Positions 23,924 to 31,569 of a DNA stretch of 64,000 bases are shown here, in pieces. The stretch is from Streptomyces sp. 135 (GTDB lineage: Bacteria > Actinomycetota > Actinomycetes > Streptomycetales > Streptomycetaceae). A program made the translations under genes and the position numbers. Below the pieces are notes generated by a model, which was not told the origin of the DNA, searched no databases, and was given only the letters and a program-made list of their open reading frames with translations. Numbering within the stretch: the first letter of the stretch is position 1; each line of letters opens with the position of its first letter. The stretch covers positions 4,402,001 to 4,466,000 of the forward strand of contig NZ_CP075691.1 in assembly GCF_020026305.1 (NCBI RefSeq), read 5' to 3'.

Positions 23924-25506
23924 TGGCGCCCGCTTTTGACGTGAACAGTCTGGAATTCAAACTGCCCGACCTCGGCGAAGGGCTGACCGAGGCCGAGATC
24001 GTCCGCTGGCTCGTCCAGGTCGGGGACGTCGTCGCCGTGGACCAGCCGGTCGTCGAGGTCGAGACGGCCAAGGCGATGGTCGAGGTGCCCTGCCCCTATG
24101 GAGGCGTGGTCACCGCCCGTTTCGGCGAGGAGGGCACGGAACTGCCCGTCGGGTCGCCGCTGTTGACGGTCGCCGTGGGCACCCCGGCCGATACGCGCGC
24201 CCCTGAGGAGCCCGCCGAGCGTGCTCTGCGGACGGCGGCGGAGGAGGAGTCCTCCGGGAACGTCCTGGTCGGTTACGGCACCGGGGCGGCGCCCGCCCGC
24301 CGCAGGAGGGTGCGGCCCACGCGGGCCGCCTCGCCGATGCCCGCCGCGGCCCCCGCAGCCCCTGCGGCCTCCACGGACCGCGGCCCGGAGAGGCCCCCCG
24401 CGCGCGGGGACGGCCCTGTCCCGGTGATCTCGCCTCTCGTGCGCAAGCTGGCGCGGGAGCACGGTGTGGAGCTGCGCGAGCTCGTGGGTTCGGGTCCGGA
24501 CGGGCTGATCACGCGGGCCGACGTCGAGGCGGCCATCGGAGCGGCCGCCACTGCGGCCACCAGGGCGGTCACCGGTCAGGCCACCGGAGCGGGCCGCGCG
24601 GTGGCGTCCGTGGTCGGCCTTGCCTCCGGCGAGGCGTGGGAGGACACCATGGCGCGCGAGGCCGCGGCGCTGAAGACGGCGGCCCGTGAGGACGAGGAGC
24701 TGGTCCGCGCGGGAAGGGCCGAGGCGCGCCGCCAGGTCGAGGCGGGGCAGGAGCCCACGCGCGCGGGCATCGAGTCCCGGCACCCGCTGACCGGCATCCG
24801 CGGCCTCGTCGCGGACAAGATGGCCCGCAGCAGGCGCGAGATCCCGGAGGCCACTTGCTGGGTCGACGCCGACGCGACCGAACTGCTCGCGGCCCGCGCC
24901 GCGATGAACGGCGCGATGAACGGCGCGGTGAGCGCCCAGGCGAACGCCGCGACGGCGGCAGGGGACGGCCAGAAGGTGTCGCTGCTCGCGCTGTTCGCCC
25001 GCATCGCGGTGGCCGCGCTCGGCCGGTTCCCGATGCTCAACTCCACGGTGGACATGGAGGCGCGCGAGGTGCGCCGGTTCGCGGACATCCACATCGGGTT
25101 CGCCGCGCAGACCGACCGGGGGCTGGTCGTGCCCGTCGTACGGCACGCGCAGTCGAGGACGACCGCGTCGATCAACGCCGAGCTGATCCGCCTCACGGAG
25201 GCGGGGCGGTCCGGGAAGCTGACTCCCGGTGAGCTGACCGGGGGGACGTTCACGCTGAACAACTACGGCGTGTTCGGGGTGGACGGCTCCACGCCGATCA
25301 TCAACCACCCCGAGGCGGCCATGCTCGGCGTGGGCCGCATCGTGCCCAAGCCCTGGGTGCATCAGGGCGAGTTGGCGGTACGGCACGTGGTGCAGCTGTC
25401 GCTCACCTTCGACCACCGGGTGTGCGACGGCGGCACAGCGGGCGGCTTCCTGCGGTACGTGGCGGACTGCGTCGAACAGCCGGCGGTGCTGCTGCGGTCG
25501 GTGTGA
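23923..25506 (+). CDS. bkdC: Dihydrolipoyl acyltransferase E2 (cluster 1)
   Basis: 527 residues, about 55 longer than the usual Streptomyces BCDH E2. Order: lipoyl domain (1-85, lipoyl Lys50 in ETAKAM), linker, peripheral-subunit-binding domain (about 168-205, PLVRKLAREHGVELRELVG), an unusual charged Ala/Glu/Arg linker (about 206-285), and the catalytic domain ending with TFDHRVCDG (His498, Asp502). The catalytic core also has an extra Asn/Ala-rich loop (about 328-350). It transfers the branched acyl group to CoA. All catalytic motifs are intact (TDRGLVVPVVR, TLNNYGVFGVDGSTPIIN), so this is the only intact E2 in the window. Confidence 0.94.
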   Translation: MAPAFDVNSLEFKLPDLGEGLTEAEIVRWLVQVGDVVAVDQPVVEVETAKAMVEVPCPYGGVVTARFGEEGTELPVGSPLLTVAVGTPADTRAPEEPAERALRTAAEEESSGNVLVGYGTGAAPARRRRVRPTRAASPMPAAAPAAPAASTDRGPERPPARGDGPVPVISPLVRKLAREHGVELRELVGSGPDGLITRADVEAAIGAAATAATRAVTGQATGAGRAVASVVGLASGEAWEDTMAREAAALKTAAREDEELVRAGRAEARRQVEAGQEPTRAGIESRHPLTGIRGLVADKMARSRREIPEATCWVDADATELLAARAAMNGAMNGAVSAQANAATAAGDGQKVSLLALFARIAVAALGRFPMLNSTVDMEAREVRRFADIHIGFAAQTDRGLVVPVVRHAQSRTTASINAELIRLTEAGRSGKLTPGELTGGTFTLNNYGVFGVDGSTPIINHPEAAMLGVGRIVPKPWVHQGELAVRHVVQLSLTFDHRVCDGGTAGGFLRYVADCVEQPAVLLRSV

Positions 25507-25589
25507 CGGTGTGACGGTGATGTAAGTCCCTTGCCCGAAGGGCCCTTCGCGGGGGTGGCAATGATCCTCCGTATGCCCATACTCGGGGG

Positions 25590-26660
25590 GTGACCGCGAA
25601 TGAGGGTGCCCCCTACGACGCCGTGGTGCTCGCCGGTGGCGGCGCCGCGCGGCTCGGCGGCGCCGACAAACCCGGCGTGCGCGTGGGCGGCCGGGCGCTG
25701 ATCGACAGGGTCCTCGCCGCCTGTTCCGGCGCCGGGACCACCGTCGTCGTGGCCGAGCCGAGGCCGACCGCGCGGCCCGTCGTGTGGGCGCGCGAGGAGC
25801 CGCAGGGCGGCGGGCCGCTGGCCGCGCTCGACGCGGGGCTGCGGCACACGGCCGCGGAACTGGTGGTGGTGCTCTCCGCCGACCTGCCGTTCCTGGATGA
25901 GCGGACGGTACGCCGCCTGCTCGCCGCCCTGCGGGACAGCGGCGCGGACGGGGCGGTCCTCACCGACCCCGACGGCCGTGACCAGCCGCTCGTCGCCGCC
26001 TACCGGAGCGCGTCGCTGCGGCGTGAGATCCGCGCGATCCGTGCTCTTCCGGAGGCCTCCGAGTCCCGACAGGCCTCCGAGTCCCGCGAGGTTCCCGAGT
26101 CCCGCGAGGTCACCGAAGCCGGCTCGGGACTCGCCGGGCGCCCCCTGCGGCTGCTCACCGCGCGGCTCGTCCTGACCAGGGTCGACGACCCCGTGGCGGC
26201 CTTCGACTGCGACACCTGGGACGACATCGCCGCCGCACGGGCGCGCATCAGGGAGCATGGGCACGTGTTGGATGAATGGATTTCCGCAGTCAAGGACGAG
26301 CTGGGCATCGAACTCGACGTCGATACCGGCACCCTCCTCGACCTCGCTCGCGACGCCGCGCACGGTGTGGCCAGGCCCGCGGCACCGCTGACCACCTTCC
26401 TCGTCGGCTACGCGGCGGCGCAGGCCGCCGCGCGGGGCGGGACGGCGGGCGGACCCGAAGCGGTGGCCGAGGCGGCACGCAAGGCCGCGGCGCTCGCGGC
26501 ACGCTGGGCGGACGAGGACCGACCGGACGCGATGCCGGGCGCGGCACAAGCCGAGGCCGCCACCGGCGCACACCCCCAGCCCGCTTCCGGCGCCGCTCCC
26601 GAGGCGCTGCCCCACGCGACGCCCCACGCCACCCCCAGCACCGACCCGGACGCCGGATGA
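25590..26660 (+). CDS. MobA-like NTP transferase fused to DUF6457 domain
   Basis: 356 residues. Residues 1-225 form a molybdenum cofactor nucleotidyltransferase-like domain: VVLAGGGAARLGGADKPGVRVGGRALIDRV (nucleotide and Mg binding), LSADLPFL and DDPVAAFDCDTWDDI. Around residues 228-285 follows a DUF6457 helical domain (LDEWISAVKDELGIELD, LLDLARDAAHGVARPAAPLTTFLVG), and then an Ala/Pro-rich tail. Short Ser-Glu-Ser repeats (ASESRQASESREVPESREV) interrupt the transferase domain near residue 150. It lies directly before moeA (ATGA overlap), so a role in molybdenum cofactor synthesis is likely. GTG start at 25590. Confidence 0.85.
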   Translation: MTANEGAPYDAVVLAGGGAARLGGADKPGVRVGGRALIDRVLAACSGAGTTVVVAEPRPTARPVVWAREEPQGGGPLAALDAGLRHTAAELVVVLSADLPFLDERTVRRLLAALRDSGADGAVLTDPDGRDQPLVAAYRSASLRREIRAIRALPEASESRQASESREVPESREVTEAGSGLAGRPLRLLTARLVLTRVDDPVAAFDCDTWDDIAAARARIREHGHVLDEWISAVKDELGIELDVDTGTLLDLARDAAHGVARPAAPLTTFLVGYAAAQAAARGGTAGGPEAVAEAARKAAALAARWADEDRPDAMPGAAQAEAATGAHPQPASGAAPEALPHATPHATPSTDPDAG

Positions 26661-28093
26661 GCGGGCATCCCGCGCCGGACGCCGACCTCGACGAGGCCCT
26701 GGCCCTGGTGAACGACTGCCGGGACAGCCACGGCGCCGTCCCCCGCTCGGCGCCCCCGGCCGCGTCGACCCCCACACCTGCCCAGCAGCCCGGACGGCCC
26801 GGCCGGCACCCGCAAGCGGCACGGCCAGGTCGCCCCCCGCAAGCCGCCCACCCCACCGGCGACGGCGGACACCACGACGTCACCTCCTGGCCCGCCGCCC
26901 GTGCCCGCGCCGCGCGGGCCGTGCCCCGGACCGGCGGCGAGACCGTCGTGGTCCCGCTGGACCAGGCCCTCGGTCTGACCCTGGCCGCCCCGCTCACCGC
27001 CCTCACGGACCTGCCGCCGTTCGACACCTCAGCCATGGACGGCTGGGCCGTCGCGGGCCCGGGCCCCTGGGCCGTACGGACCGAAGGGGTCCTCGCCGGG
27101 CACGGCCTCCCGGAGCCGCTCGGGGACGGCGAGGCGGTCGGTATCGCGACGGGCGCCCGCATCCCGCGCGACGCCACGGCGGTGCTGCGCAGCGAGCACG
27201 GCCGCATCGACGACAAGGGCAGACTGTTCGCGCTGCGCGAGGTGGTGCCGGGCCAGGACATCCGGCCGCGCGGCCAGGAGTGCCGTTCGGGCGACCAGCT
27301 CCTGCCGGCCGGCTCCCAGGTCACGCCCGCCGTGCTGGGGCTCGCCGCGGCCGCCGGGTACGACACGCTCCGCGCCGTACGCCGACCCCGGGCCGAAGTC
27401 CTCGTACTGGGCGATGAGTTGCTGACCGAGGGGCTGCCCCGCGAAGGTCTCATCCGGGACGCGCTCGGCCCCATGCTGCCGCCCTGGCTGCGCGCGCTCG
27501 GCGCCGAGGTCACCTCGGTCCGGCGGCTGGGCGACGACGCGAAGGCGCTCCACGAGGCGCTGACGACCTCCACCGCCGACCTGGTTGTCACGACGGGCGG
27601 CACGGCGTCGGGCCCGGTCGATCACGTCCACCCCACGCTGCACCGCCTCGGCGCGGAATTGCTGGTGGACGGCGTCGCCGTGCGCCCCGGACACCCGATG
27701 CTGCTGGCCCGCCTCAGCCCCGGCCGGTACCTCGTCGGGCTGCCGGGCAACCCGCTCGCCGCGGTCTCCGGACTGCTCACGCTGGCCGAGCCCCTGCTGC
27801 GTACGCTCATCGGGCGCACGGCGGGAGTCGGCGGCGGCGCGACGGAGCCGGCGTACACGGCGCCGGTACGCGATGACGTGCAGGGCCACCCGTACGACAC
27901 CCGCCTCGTGCCGGTCACCCTGCGGGCCGAGCACGCCGTGCCGCTGCGGTTCAACGGCCCGGCGATGCTGCGCGGCATCGCGGCGGCCGACGGGCTCGCG
28001 GTCGTGCCGCCCGGCGGTGCGCGCAAGGGCCAGGAGCTGGAGATCATCGACCTGCCATGGGCCCACGGCGTGAGCGGGGAGTGTTTCACGTGA
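26657..28093 (+). CDS. moeA: Molybdopterin molybdotransferase MoeA
   Basis: 478 residues. Inserts molybdate into adenylylated molybdopterin. An unusual Pro/Gln/Arg-rich N-terminal extension (about 70 residues) precedes the core, which has LPPFDTSAMDGWAV, GIATGARIPRDATAVLRSE, TTGGTASGPVDHV, LVGLPGNPLAAVSGLL and the C-terminal domain IV. Start ATG 26657 overlaps the MobA-fusion stop. The last codons lie in the parS palindrome and the TGA overlaps the next GTG. Confidence 0.93.
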   Translation: MSGHPAPDADLDEALALVNDCRDSHGAVPRSAPPAASTPTPAQQPGRPGRHPQAARPGRPPQAAHPTGDGGHHDVTSWPAARARAARAVPRTGGETVVVPLDQALGLTLAAPLTALTDLPPFDTSAMDGWAVAGPGPWAVRTEGVLAGHGLPEPLGDGEAVGIATGARIPRDATAVLRSEHGRIDDKGRLFALREVVPGQDIRPRGQECRSGDQLLPAGSQVTPAVLGLAAAAGYDTLRAVRRPRAEVLVLGDELLTEGLPREGLIRDALGPMLPPWLRALGAEVTSVRRLGDDAKALHEALTTSTADLVVTTGGTASGPVDHVHPTLHRLGAELLVDGVAVRPGHPMLLARLSPGRYLVGLPGNPLAAVSGLLTLAEPLLRTLIGRTAGVGGGATEPAYTAPVRDDVQGHPYDTRLVPVTLRAEHAVPLRFNGPAMLRGIAAADGLAVVPPGGARKGQELEIIDLPWAHGVSGECFT

Positions 28094-28097
28094 AACT
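28082..28097. promoter_or_regulatory. parS (ParB-binding site)
   Basis: TGTTTCACGTGAAACT differs from the bacterial parS consensus TGTTTCACGTGAAACA only at the last base, and contains the full 14-bp palindrome GTTTCACGTGAAAC (28083-28096). In Streptomyces many such sites surround oriC and organise ParB complexes for segregation. Here the site is inside coding sequence and includes the moeA stop and the GTG of the channel gene. Confidence 0.9.
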
Positions 28098-29187
28098 TCC
28101 CGGCCACGACGCGATCGCCCGCGACCCCGCCGAGCACCACACGACCCACCGGATCAAGCTGCCGCAGCGCGTGGTGGAGCGGCCGTTGCGCCAGGTCACC
28201 CGGCGCCTTGCGATGGCTCTGCTGGTGCTCGCCCTGACGACGTTCATAGTCTGGGTCGACCGTGGCGGCTACCACGACAACTCCGACGAGGGAGTCGACT
28301 TCCTCGACGCGGCGTACTACGCCACGGTGACGCTCTCCACCACCGGTTACGGCGACATCGTGCCGTACAGCGACAGCGCCCGGCTCACCAACATCCTCCT
28401 GATCACGCCGCTGCGCGTGCTCTTCCTGATCATCCTGGTCGGCACGACCCTCGAAGTGCTCACGGAACGGACGCGCGAGGAATGGCGTCTGTCCCGCTGG
28501 AGGTCCAACTTGCGTGAACACACTGTCGTCGTCGGCTTCGGGACGAAGGGCCGCTCGGCGATCCAGACCGTCTGCGCGACCGGCCTGAAGCCGGAGCAGA
28601 TCGTGGTCGTCGACCCCAGCGCGAAGGTCATCGACGCGGCCACGGCGGAGGGGTACGCGGGTGTCGTCGGCGACGCCACGCGCAGCGACGTGCTGCTCCG
28701 CGCGGAGGTGCAGCGGGCCCGCCAGATCATCATCGCGACGCAGCGCGACGACACGGCGGTACTGGTCGCCCTCACCGCGCGGCAGTTGAACCGCGGGGCG
28801 AAGATCGTGGCCGCGGTGCGCGAGGAGGAGAACGCGCCGCTGCTGCGGCAGTCCGGGGCCGACGCGGTGATCACCAGTGCCAGTGCGGCCGGGCGGCTGC
28901 TCGGGCTCTCCGTGCTGAGCCCGAGTGCGGGCATGGTCATGGAGGACCTGATCCAGCAGGGCACGGGGCTCGACCTCGTGGAGCGGCCGGTCATAAAGGC
29001 GGAGGTGGGGCGGGGCGTTCGGGAGACGGAGGACCTGGTCGTGAGTGTCGTACGCGGGCATCGAGTGCTGGGGTATGACGATCCGGCCGTCGGGAAGCTG
29101 CAGTTGACGGACCGGCTGATCACGATTGTGCGGGCGACGCCGGGGACGGTGGTTGCGCCGGATGCGAGGCCGTTGCCGACGGATTGA
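28090..29187 (+). CDS. Potassium channel with RCK/TrkA-N domain
   Basis: 365 residues. Two transmembrane helices flank a pore loop with the selectivity motif TTGYGDIVPY (28340 region). A Rossmann RCK domain follows (HTVVVGFGTKGRSAIQTVC, VVDPSAKVIDAA), then a C-terminal TrkA-C-like part. Cytosolic RCK domains gate the channel by nucleotide or ion binding. GTG 28090 is chosen because GGGGAG lies eight bases upstream and it overlaps the moeA stop as GTGA; GTG 28081 is an alternative. Expression is likely tied to moeA. Confidence 0.9.
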   Translation: MKLPGHDAIARDPAEHHTTHRIKLPQRVVERPLRQVTRRLAMALLVLALTTFIVWVDRGGYHDNSDEGVDFLDAAYYATVTLSTTGYGDIVPYSDSARLTNILLITPLRVLFLIILVGTTLEVLTERTREEWRLSRWRSNLREHTVVVGFGTKGRSAIQTVCATGLKPEQIVVVDPSAKVIDAATAEGYAGVVGDATRSDVLLRAEVQRARQIIIATQRDDTAVLVALTARQLNRGAKIVAAVREEENAPLLRQSGADAVITSASAAGRLLGLSVLSPSAGMVMEDLIQQGTGLDLVERPVIKAEVGRGVRETEDLVVSVVRGHRVLGYDDPAVGKLQLTDRLITIVRATPGTVVAPDARPLPTD

Positions 29188-29239
29188 GGTTCTGCGGGGG
29201 CTGTGCCGGTGCCGGTGCATATGTGGGTGCGGGTGCGTC

Positions 29240-29306
29240 GTGGCTGGTCGCGCAGTTCCCCGCGGCCCTGAAGGGGCGTGGAGATCCCCGCGGCCTTGAA
29301 GGGGCG
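29240..29306 (+). repeat. Dispersed CGCGCAGTTCCCCGCG element, copy A (doubled)
   Basis: GTGGCTGGTCGCGCAGTTCC continues into CCCGCGGCCCTGAAGGGGCG; the second half is repeated at 29286-29306 with one change. Copies B (45182-45226) and C (53153-53215, opposite strand) share CGCGCAGTTCCCCGCG plus a CCCCTnAGGGG hairpin. Here it follows the channel gene and precedes the quinone oxidoreductase promoter. Confidence 0.7.
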
Positions 29307-29310
29307 GGAG

Positions 29311-29316
29311 TAGCCT
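29311..29316 (+). promoter_or_regulatory. -10 element for leaderless qor mRNA
   Basis: TAGCCT ends seven bases before ATG 29324, with no ribosome-binding sequence in between. Confidence 0.5.
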
Positions 29317-29323
29317 CGGCCGC

Positions 29324-30301
29324 ATGTATGCGATCACGATCCCCGAACCCGGTGGCCCCGAAGCGCTCGTATGGGCCGAGGTGCCCGATCCCGTACCCGG
29401 CGAGGGCGAGGTGCTGGTCGAGGTGGTGGCCGGCGCCGTGAACCGTGCCGATCTGCTGCAGCGGCAGGGCGCCTACAACCCGCCGCCCGGCGCGTCCCCG
29501 TACCCCGGTCTTGAGTGCGCGGGCCGGATCACCGCGCTCGGCCCCGGCGTCTCAGGATGGGCGGTCGGCGACGAGGTGTGCGCCCTGCTCTCGGGCGGCG
29601 GTTACGCCGAGCAGGTCGCCGTCCCGGCCGGTCAGCTGTTCCCCGTACCCGAGGGCGTCGACCTCGTGACGGCGGCGGCGCTGCCCGAGGTGACCTCGAC
29701 CGTCTGGTCCAACGTCTTCATGATTTCCCACCTGCGGCCCGGCGAGACGCTGCTCGCCCACGGCGGTTCGAGCGGCATCGGCACCATGGCGATCCAGCTC
29801 GCCAAGGCCGTCGGCGCGAAGGTCGCCGTCACGGCGGGCAGCAAGGAGAAGCTGGCGTTCTGCCAGGAGCTCGGCGCCGACATCCTCATCAACTACCGCG
29901 AGCAGGACTTCGTGGAGGAGATCGAGCGGGCCACGGACGGGGCCGGTGCGGACGTCATCCTCGACAACATGGGCGCGAAGTACCTGGAGCGGAACGTGCG
30001 CGCCCTCGCGGTCAACGGCCGCCTCTCGATCATCGGCATGCAGGGCGGCGTCAAGGGCGAGCTGAACATCGCCACGCTCCTCAACAAGCGCGCCGCCGTC
30101 ACCGCCACCTCGCTGCGCGGCCGTCCCGCCGCCGAGAAGGCATCGATCGTCGCGGCGGTGCGTGAGCATGTCTGGCCGCTGATCGCCGGAGGCCATGTAC
30201 GGCCGATCGTCGACCGCACGGTGCCGATGAGTGACGCTGCGGCCGCGCACCGGGTCCTGGAGGAGAGCAGCCACATCGGCAAGGTGCTGCTCACGCGCTA
30301 G
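29324..30301 (+). CDS. NAD(P)H:quinone oxidoreductase, zinc-free MDR family
   Basis: 325 residues of the medium-chain dehydrogenase superfamily, close to PIG3/TP53I3-like quinone oxidoreductases. Substrate domain GAVNRADLLQRQGAYNPPPGASPYPGLE, nucleotide motif LAHGGSSGIGTMAIQLAKAVG. Structural and catalytic zinc Cys residues are absent, as expected of the quinone-reductase subgroup. It reduces quinones with NADPH in the cytosol. ATG 29324 fits a leaderless transcript. Confidence 0.9.
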   Translation: MYAITIPEPGGPEALVWAEVPDPVPGEGEVLVEVVAGAVNRADLLQRQGAYNPPPGASPYPGLECAGRITALGPGVSGWAVGDEVCALLSGGGYAEQVAVPAGQLFPVPEGVDLVTAAALPEVTSTVWSNVFMISHLRPGETLLAHGGSSGIGTMAIQLAKAVGAKVAVTAGSKEKLAFCQELGADILINYREQDFVEEIERATDGAGADVILDNMGAKYLERNVRALAVNGRLSIIGMQGGVKGELNIATLLNKRAAVTATSLRGRPAAEKASIVAAVREHVWPLIAGGHVRPIVDRTVPMSDAAAAHRVLEESSHIGKVLLTR

Positions 30302-30408
30302 CGCCCATGCCCCGGGCGGGGGTGGCCAGGGTGCCGGAAGCGTCATGCCGTGTGACGCTGTCACTGGCGTGACGATCCTCTGACCTTGGGTCCCCGAACT
30401 GACCTCGG

Positions 30409-30858
30409 GTGTCCCGACAGCGGGAGGCGACCGGTGCGGTGGCGGTTTCGTGGGTGACTCTTCGTATGGTCCTCGTGGTGGCGGTGCTGTGCGCGGGCGT
30501 GGTGGCGGTCGCCCCCGCCGTCATGTCGTACGCGGTTCAGCCTGCCCCCCGAGGACCCCTCACCACCGTCGACGAGACGCCCCGTGCCGGGAGCCGCGCG
30601 GGCGAGGGACGCGCACGGCCGGGACGCGCCGATGTGCCGCTTCCGGATCCGCCACCAGCGTCCACGCCGCCGCCCCCCGTGCCGTCGCGGCAACCGCAAC
30701 AGGCCCACGTGACGCAGCGCGACACCGTGGCCGACGCCGGGCAGCCGGCGCCCGCGAACCCCGCGCTCTCCGGCCTGCGCGTCCTGCCGCTCGGCGCCGG
30801 CCTGGTTCTGATCGGCCTCGGCCTCGGCTTCCTCGGCCTGCGGCTGAGGCGAGGTTGA
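30409..30858 (+). CDS. Hypothetical membrane protein with two transmembrane ends
   Basis: 149 residues from GTG 30409 (start uncertain; ATG 30466 would also give a full signal helix). An N-terminal hydrophobic helix (VLVVAVLCAGVVAVAPAVMSY) is followed by a long Pro/Arg-rich, probably outer linker and a C-terminal helix (LPLGAGLVLIGLGLGFLGLRLRR) with positive end. This resembles a small anchored surface protein, but no family is recognised. Third-position G/C in this frame is high. Confidence 0.6.
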   Translation: MSRQREATGAVAVSWVTLRMVLVVAVLCAGVVAVAPAVMSYAVQPAPRGPLTTVDETPRAGSRAGEGRARPGRADVPLPDPPPASTPPPPVPSRQPQQAHVTQRDTVADAGQPAPANPALSGLRVLPLGAGLVLIGLGLGFLGLRLRRG

Positions 30859-30945
30859 GGCGCGGACGCCGCGCGCACGAGGGTGGATCACCTCGGTACG
30901 GGGGCACCACCGATGTGTGGTGCACGGGTGCGACAGAATGGCGGC

Positions 30946-31488
30946 ATGGAGATGCCGAGGAGCGAACGGTCACCGGAGAGCCCCCAAGTCCTGGTCGTGG
31001 GCCAGGACGGAATGGCTCTCGGTGGTGGCGGAGACGACGAATCCCGCGAGGTTCCGGTGACGGAGATGGTCGAACAACCGGCCAAGGTCATGCGCATCGG
31101 CAGCATGATCAAGCAGCTGCTCGAGGAGGTGCGGGCGGCTCCTCTCGACGAGGCGAGCCGGGTGCGCCTCAAGGAGATCCACGCCAGCTCGGTCAAGGAG
31201 CTGGAGGACGGCCTCGCCCCCGAGCTCGTCGAGGAACTGGAGCGGCTCTCCTTGCCCTTCACGGAGGAGGCGACCCCCAGCGACGCGGAACTGCGCATCG
31301 CGCAGGCCCAGTTGGTCGGCTGGCTGGAAGGCCTCTTCCACGGGATCCAGACGACGCTGTTCGCGCAGCAGATGGCGGCGCGGGCGCAGCTGGAGCAGAT
31401 GCGACGGGCGCTGCCGCCCGGCGTGGGCGGCGGCGAGGACGACGACGAGGGCGGCCTCGCGGGCCGTACGGGAGGCCCTTACCTGTAG
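30946..31488 (+). CDS. bpa: Bacterial proteasome activator Bpa (PafE)
   Basis: 180 residues, the same size as mycobacterial Bpa. ATP-independent ring that opens the 20S proteasome and feeds unfolded proteins. The helical core VTEMVEQPAKVMRIGSMIKQLLEEVRAAPLDEASRVRL is highly typical, and the chain ends GGPYL, equivalent to the C-terminal GQYL motif that docks on the proteasome alpha ring. Start ATG 30946 lies six bases behind CAGAAT (possible leaderless -10). The gene ends at a perfect 20-bp hairpin shared with the convergent kinase gene. Confidence 0.92.
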   Translation: MEMPRSERSPESPQVLVVGQDGMALGGGGDDESREVPVTEMVEQPAKVMRIGSMIKQLLEEVRAAPLDEASRVRLKEIHASSVKELEDGLAPELVEELERLSLPFTEEATPSDAELRIAQAQLVGWLEGLFHGIQTTLFAQQMAARAQLEQMRRALPPGVGGGEDDDEGGLAGRTGGPYL

Positions 31489-31498
31489 GACCGGTATG

Positions 31499-31544
31499 CG
31501 GCGAGGGCCCGGTACGCGGAACAACGCGTACCGGGCCCTCGCCG
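31499..31544. terminator. 20-bp perfect bidirectional terminator hairpin
   Basis: Arms 31499-31518 and 31525-31544 are exact complements around GAACAA. It serves bpa and the convergent kinase gene. Confidence 0.9.
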
Positions 31545-31569
31545 TAGAGAAGCCGCAGCGGGCCGGAGA

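Noticed and set aside
25536..25549. CGAAGGGCCCTTCG palindrome after the first E2 gene
   Set aside because: No loop, so a weak terminator at best, and no second copy was noticed to suggest a regulator.
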